The notes beneath the pieces were generated by a model. It was not told where the DNA came from and made no database searches. It worked only from the letters and a program-made list of their open reading frames with translations. From Plakobranchus ocellatus (taxonomy: Eukaryota; Mollusca; Gastropoda; Plakobranchidae), in contig BLXT01007853.1 in NCBI GenBank assembly GCA_019648995.1, positions 84,658-123,042 of the forward strand: a stretch of DNA of 38,385 nt. The letters are read 5' to 3'. Each line of letters opens with the position of its first letter. The stretch's first letter is position 1. The translations under genes were made by a program, and so were the position numbers. Shown one piece after another: positions 34,189 through 38,385 of this stretch.

Positions 34189-34254
34189 ATGTTGAGAAAA
34201 ATCAAACAAAGTTATCAAAGAAAATGAATCTATTTGAATAAAACTTATTCTCGT

Positions 34255-34835
34255 TTATCTCTTCTTTGTTTGCCTTCAATCTTTCCAACTATTTTTAATG
34301 TTCGAAATCTTTGTTCCCAGAAATATGGCCTTGTAATTGTCTCTGTTTCGTGGTTTTATTACATTCTATCCATACCCATCTATTGGATTTTTCTCTGTAT
34401 ATTATGATATCCTTATCATAGTTCTCATAAACCAAATCTCTATTACTTTCAGTGTTTTCTCTGTTTCTTTGTTAATTCTCACACACTCACTGTCATATAA
34501 TAATACTTTATTTTTATGCGTATATTTAAGTTTCTGTTTGACTGTATTGATTTTATTTTATCAAATGTATCTTTGGCCATGACTATTTTTTTTCTTACTT
34601 TATTTGTTTATTTACCATATGATGTTTTCAGATAGCCAAGATATTTGAATCTTGTAGCTTGTTTGATTTGTTCTCTTTTGCTAGGGATATTGCCTTTGGA
34701 GTTTAAATATTAATTTGTCTAATATCTAATTTACCTAGCACATGAAACAGCTCTTTATGTTTGACATTTTCAAAGACCTTAGAATAATCATAGAAGCAAA
34801 GATGGAGGTCTTTATGGATTACTTCACACCAAGAA
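34255..34835 (-). mobile_element. LINE fragment (RT block and 3' end), internally deleted
   Basis: Minus-strand translation near 34,705-34,830 gives KDLHLCFYDYSKVFENVKHKE, the RT motif with YSKAFD/HKEL wording of non-LTR elements. Then 34,255-34,480 is clearly related in nucleotides to the LINE tail at 24,600-24,830 (shared TTTGCCTTCAATCTTTCC). Middle RT motifs are missing, so the copy is deleted inside. Confidence 0.75.
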
Positions 34836-35080
34836 AAGCGGTGTCTTACCTTGGCCACCAAGTCTGAGCTTCGAGGTTCGAATCCCACTACAGACTATGT
34901 TTTTCATTGTTCCAGTCCACCCAGCACTAAATGGATAGCCAGATATCTTAAGACCAGGCGAAAGTAAAGGCAGAGAGGAAGGCAATACCAAACTACCTCA
35001 GAATGCCGAATAGCAAGAACAACCAGCACCCTACTTCTGGTTCCCTCAGGCTTGGACCAAGCGTGGCCCGCTTTACTTTT
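34836..35080 (+). mobile_element. tRNA-derived SINE-like element
   Basis: A B-box GGTTCGAATCC is at 34,875-34,885, with a degenerate A-box region upstream. Behind it comes a body starting GTCCACCCAGCACTAAATGG, of the kind seen in conserved metazoan SINE cores. It abuts the LINE fragment. No clear target-site duplication was seen. Confidence 0.6.
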
Positions 35081-35900
35081 TACATATTTTTCCGCAAGTA
35101 TTGAAAAAAATATATATTGCTTTTGTACTCCCTTTCTCAGGCATAGAAACAATTTTTTTTCTGGCCTTAGATTCTTGCGCATTGTATACATGAGAACACA
35201 CAAAATGATTTTTTTTGCGAAAAAGGCTGATTAAGATGATTGCTCTATGAATTTCACATCGTGTTGTACCTGTTGTTTAAGTTCCTTACAGTGCTAAAAA
35301 CAGACTCTGATTTGAAGCACCCACTACTGCATTTCATTTTTTTTTTACCATTCACATCGTCACTTCGTTACAGTCTATATTACGGTTTTTGCTCGTTTTC
35401 CTTACAATGCTGAATTTTCTATTCTTCTTATCTTGTTCTTTTTGTTTAAGTTTTTCGACTTGGTTTCTTCATTTTTTTATCTATGATTTTTTTCAGTCAA
35501 ATCTAGCAATTCTGTTTTTATCCATTTCCTAAGCTCTTTTGAATTTTTTTTTCATTTAGGAATATTTCGCTTTTTAACTTGATAAATTGATTTCTCCCTT
35601 TTTAATTTAAGTTATTTTACCTCTGAGATGGTTATTAGAAACTCATATTTGTTTTAAATAGTTATTCTCTTTTTAAAATTTCTACTCTTAAGTTAAGGAA
35701 ATGTTTGAAGGAATTTATCATTCTATCTTCATTTTTATCATTTTTGTTTTTGAGAAAGAATTAAGGTATACAGGAACTCTAAATCTCAGCATTATCTGCT
35801 AAAATCTTCTTTCTTAGCTTTATTAAAAATGTTATATAAAAACAAAACAAAACAAAAAAATCGCTTCTTTTTAGATCTTGTTTTCGATACCTGAATTGAG
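35081..35900. other. T-rich intergenic sequence without a supported gene
   Basis: The sequence is strongly T-rich on the + strand with many TTTTT runs. Short frames have no protein character. Nothing else is visible. Confidence 0.5.
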
Positions 35901-36435
35901 TAAGAAACAGATCGGATCAAAAGGTGGATGTTGTTTTTTTTTTTATTAGTGAGGAAATGGTTTAGAAACAGACAGGATCAAACAGTAACTGCTGTTTATC
36001 TATGAGTAATTGGTTCAGAATCAGACAAAATGAATAGGTGGATGTTGGTTATCTATGTGTAACTGTTTCAGAAACAGACAGCATCAAAAGGTGAGTGTTG
36101 TTTATTTAGAAATAACTTGTTCAGAAATAGACAGGATCAACAGGTGGATGTTGTTTATCTTTGAGTAACTTGTTCAGAAACAGACAGGATCAATAGGTGG
36201 GTATTGTTTAGTTACAAGTAACTGGTTTAAAAACAGACATAATCAATAGGTGGATGTTGTTTATTGATGAATAAATAATTCAGAAACAGACAGAATCAAT
36301 AGGTGAGCGTTGCTCAAATGTACCTTTGTCATCTCAGTCTTTATGGATATGCATCATGGGAAAATGTAATACGCTGTCTTTTGTGTTTTTACCTGTAACG
36401 TCAAGGCTATGCATCTATGATCTCCTGAGATGAGA
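35900..36435 (+). repeat. Dispersed repeat with 52-53 bp minisatellite (second copy, about eight units)
   Basis: About eight units of CAGAAACAGACAGGATCAATAGGTGGATGTTG-type sequence occupy 35,905-36,311. They are the reverse complement of the array at 12,842-13,025. The flank 36,312-36,430 matches 12,700-12,840 inverted, including the GACTGAGAT and GGCCTTGA phrases. It is the same element in the opposite orientation with a longer array. Confidence 0.8.
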
Positions 36436-36699
36436 ACCGCCAAGGAATTTCTCTTTTTTGTGGGATTTACATTTTTGTGCACTTAATATAACACCTTTTA
36501 TAGTTTGGCTGATACAGATCTAATGACGCATTTTTTTAATTGTCTTCTCTGATAGACATTCTTCTAACGACTTCTGCAGATTTTTTTTTTCGTGGGTTCG
36601 AGTTTAAGCATTTCGAGAAGTCAGTAAGTTTTAGATCAGTCATGATGTTGAGAGTCTGTATGCACTGAAACAAGCATTACGAATAAATGTATTCTTATC

Positions 36700-37035
36700 T
36701 GTGCGCAGGTGTCTATGCCACTGGGCTCAACATCTTCTACCTTTTCATCCCCAGCTTGAACATTGACATCATTATCATCATGATGTCCCGGTATTTTACA
36801 TAGCCCTTTCCTTTTTCTATTTCTTCCTTAAAAGTTTCCTATTTCCACATCTCCACTATCGGATTCTGGGGTATATACTTGAATAATTCCTGGAATTAAT
36901 GTTTTGGCTACCAGTTTAGCTACAACTACTTTGTCTGAAATTGAAGAACTCTTCAAACCTTTTGCTGCTGTTTCATCAAATAAGTTATCAACGTCTCTTA
37001 TATGTGTATGTCTTTCCCTTCTCTCCTGACCCATC
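36700..37035 (-). mobile_element. LINE fragment, APE-type endonuclease region
   Basis: The minus-strand frame 36,828-37,034 contains SDKVVVAKL followed by IIQVYTPESDSGDVEI, matching the IIQVYAPTSD motif of LINE endonucleases. Further on (about 36,720-36,800) come IMMIM and DVNVQAGDEKVEDV, matching the GDFNAKVG motif region in a shifted frame. The copy is frameshifted and truncated on both sides. Confidence 0.7.
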
Positions 37036-37224
37036 CCCCTCCCATACCCCCTCCAAAGTTAATTAGAGTTTTGAAGCCAATGACTTAAAAGTGTGGACAG
37101 TTAAAAGATAGGCTTCGTTAAGGCCAGGCCTAACACTGATTAGGAGGATTTAAAACAACAGATGAGGTGTGACAATGTAATAAAGACACACGGGACCTTT
37201 TTAATCGTGGTTTTCGTTATTCTC

Positions 37225-37442
37225 AGTCTGACAAAATGTGTCGAGTAGAGGGTCTGCATCACTCAAATCGTCGAAAAAATTTTAAGCAAAGAATTAAAAA
37301 TTCCCAGTGATTCATGTAGGAAAAATGCATGTCTGTAAAAAGTTCTTCACAAAGAGAGGTGAATAGTTTTCCTCCCTCTAGTTAAGGATTTTCATATGAA
37401 GTCAATCATGCAAAACCGCAACTCGGCTCATTTTGTCAGACT
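37225..37442. mobile_element. MITE-like foldback element of about 218 bp
   Basis: The left end AGTCTGACAAAATGTGTCGAGT is mirrored at the right end (AACTCGGCTCATTTTGTCAGACT). Weaker pairing continues inward for about 60-70 bases on each side. It contains no coding sequence. A target-site duplication could not be identified, so the exact ends are provisional. Confidence 0.5.
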
Positions 37443-37950
37443 TTAAAGAGTGTAACATCTTCAAATTTTTTTTTGCCAAATTTTGTCTTTCTCGTTTAAA
37501 GTGAGTTACTTCAATGAAACCATAGCCCTGTTCATGACCTTATGAATTTTGAGATCAATGATGAAACCTAATTAATTTAATTAATGAAAAATTTATGTGC
37601 GGTCCATGAAATGGGAATGGTATGTGATATCAGAGTGGAGACAAATTTGTTATCGCAGCTGCCATATTCTAATCTTTACTTTAGAGAATCTGGACCTTTA
37701 TATGTATTTTGTTGCGTAAAGTTAAACACAATGTTGGAAAAAAAGCCCATCAAATTAATAATGCACTGTCATGTAACACTGCAATGATAAAGCTGGTATA
37801 TCTCCCCACCCTCACCGCCCAAAGCTCATGTCATTTTATTTTATTTATTTATTATTTTTTTTTGTTGTTGTTGGTAAAATGAAGCTAGAAATATTTCTTA
37901 CTTCTGACTTCTTGCTCCAGGGCGTGAGGAAGGGGAAAGTGTTCCTGAAA
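37443..37950. other. Intergenic sequence without a supported gene
   Basis: The sequence is AT-rich, and short frames such as the one at 37,584-37,787 lack any recognisable feature. It ends where the 103-bp tandem array begins. Confidence 0.5.
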
Positions 37951-37957
37951 CCCTACC

Positions 37958-38345
37958 CTGCAAAAGTTATGTACCTGTGGATGTTTATTATGTACTCTTT
38001 AAGTGACAGGAGAGGCCACATTTTCACAATCAAATTCAAAATTCGACTGGAGCCCCTCCCCTGCAAAGGTTATGTATCTGTGGATGTTGATTATATACTA
38101 TAAAAGTGCCAGGAGAGACCACATTTTCACTCTCAAACTCAAAATTCGTCCGGAACCCTTCCCCTACAAAAGTTATGTACCCGTGGATGTTGATTATTTA
38201 CTATAAAAGTGCCAGGAAGGGCCACATTTTTACTCTAAAGTTCAAAATTCGTCCGGAACCCCTCCCCTGCAAAAGTTATGTATCCGTGGATGTTGATTAT
38301 GTACTATTTAAGTGCCTGGAGAGACCACATTTTCACTCTTAAATT
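37958..38345 (+). repeat. 103-bp tandem repeat (satellite-like), at least 3.7 copies
   Basis: Units start at 37,958, 38,061, 38,164 and 38,267 with an exact 103-bp period (CTGCAAAAGTTATGTA, GTGGATGTTGATTAT, then GCCACATTTTCACTCT). Because 103 is not a multiple of 3, each unit is read in a different frame. This explains the overlapping open frames of similar wording, which are not genes. The array degrades near the window end. Confidence 0.93.
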
Positions 38346-38385
38346 GCAAAAATAATCGTCAACTTCCGAAGGCTTCGCTCCCCCC

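Noticed and set aside
36720-36802. A possible + strand terminal exon (acceptor GCAG, hydrophobic frame ending TAG)
   Set aside because: The opposite strand encodes the GDFNAKVG region of a LINE endonuclease, which explains the open frame.
37920-38342. Three overlapping + strand frames with similar wording
   Set aside because: They are the 103-bp repeat unit read in successive frames.
1-38385. CRISPR arrays, bacterial operons, rRNA genes
   Set aside because: The window is eukaryotic. Its repeats are contiguous tandem arrays or dispersed elements without spacer structure.

Overview
This window looks like genomic DNA of a mollusc, most likely a heterobranch gastropod. The reasons are split genes with GT-AG introns, AT-rich sequence full of microsatellites, minisatellites and LINE/SINE debris, apolipoprotein-D-type lipocalins with a five-exon layout, and a decayed rhodopsin-class receptor of a type common in snails. 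The species assignment is inference. There are no operons, CRISPR arrays, rRNA genes or intact tRNA genes. Most short open frames are shadows, antisense frames or microsatellite translations.

Layout. From base 1 to about 22,526 the window is one large imperfect inverted duplication. The left arm runs from 1 to about 11,325, the spacer from about 11,325 to 13,080, and the right arm from about 13,080 to 22,526. The left arm carries a complete lipocalin gene on the + strand (exons 1670-1804, 4274-4407, 5201-5301, 6150-6248, 6849-6985; 201 aa). The right arm carries its mirror copy on the - strand. Exons 2-5 of that copy are intact, but about 1.3 kb holding the promoter and the signal-peptide exon is absent. 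The inner part of each arm is a roughly 2 kb segment bounded by inverted terminal repeats, so it is probably a non-autonomous DNA element. The spacer holds decayed fragments of a transposon-associated protein and a 52-53 bp minisatellite that recurs at 35.9-36.4 kb.

A third, more diverged lipocalin lies on the - strand at 23,524-31,439. It has five exons, encodes 212 aa and looks complete. Its introns host a 127-bp and a 39-bp tandem repeat, a fossil Ty3/gypsy pol fragment and a LINE 3' end that touches an assembly gap (24,363-24,432). From 32.3 to 33.0 kb there is a long polypurine tract. A GPCR pseudogene follows (33,183-34,188), then LINE and SINE pieces, a minisatellite-bearing repeat, a LINE endonuclease fragment, a foldback (MITE-like) element, and a 103-bp tandem array that nearly reaches the window end.

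How the genes relate. The three lipocalins form a small cluster made by an older duplication (third gene versus the ancestor of the pair) and a younger inverted duplication. All encode secreted carriers of small hydrophobic ligands. Gene 1 and gene 3 share a promoter layout of a CACGTG E-box followed by a TATA box. The most interesting signal is the mirror copy: its four remaining exons differ from gene 1 by 11 synonymous and 6 non-synonymous changes by hand count. That is far fewer amino-acid changes than expected from the neighbouring arm sequence, although the copy has no visible first exon of its own.
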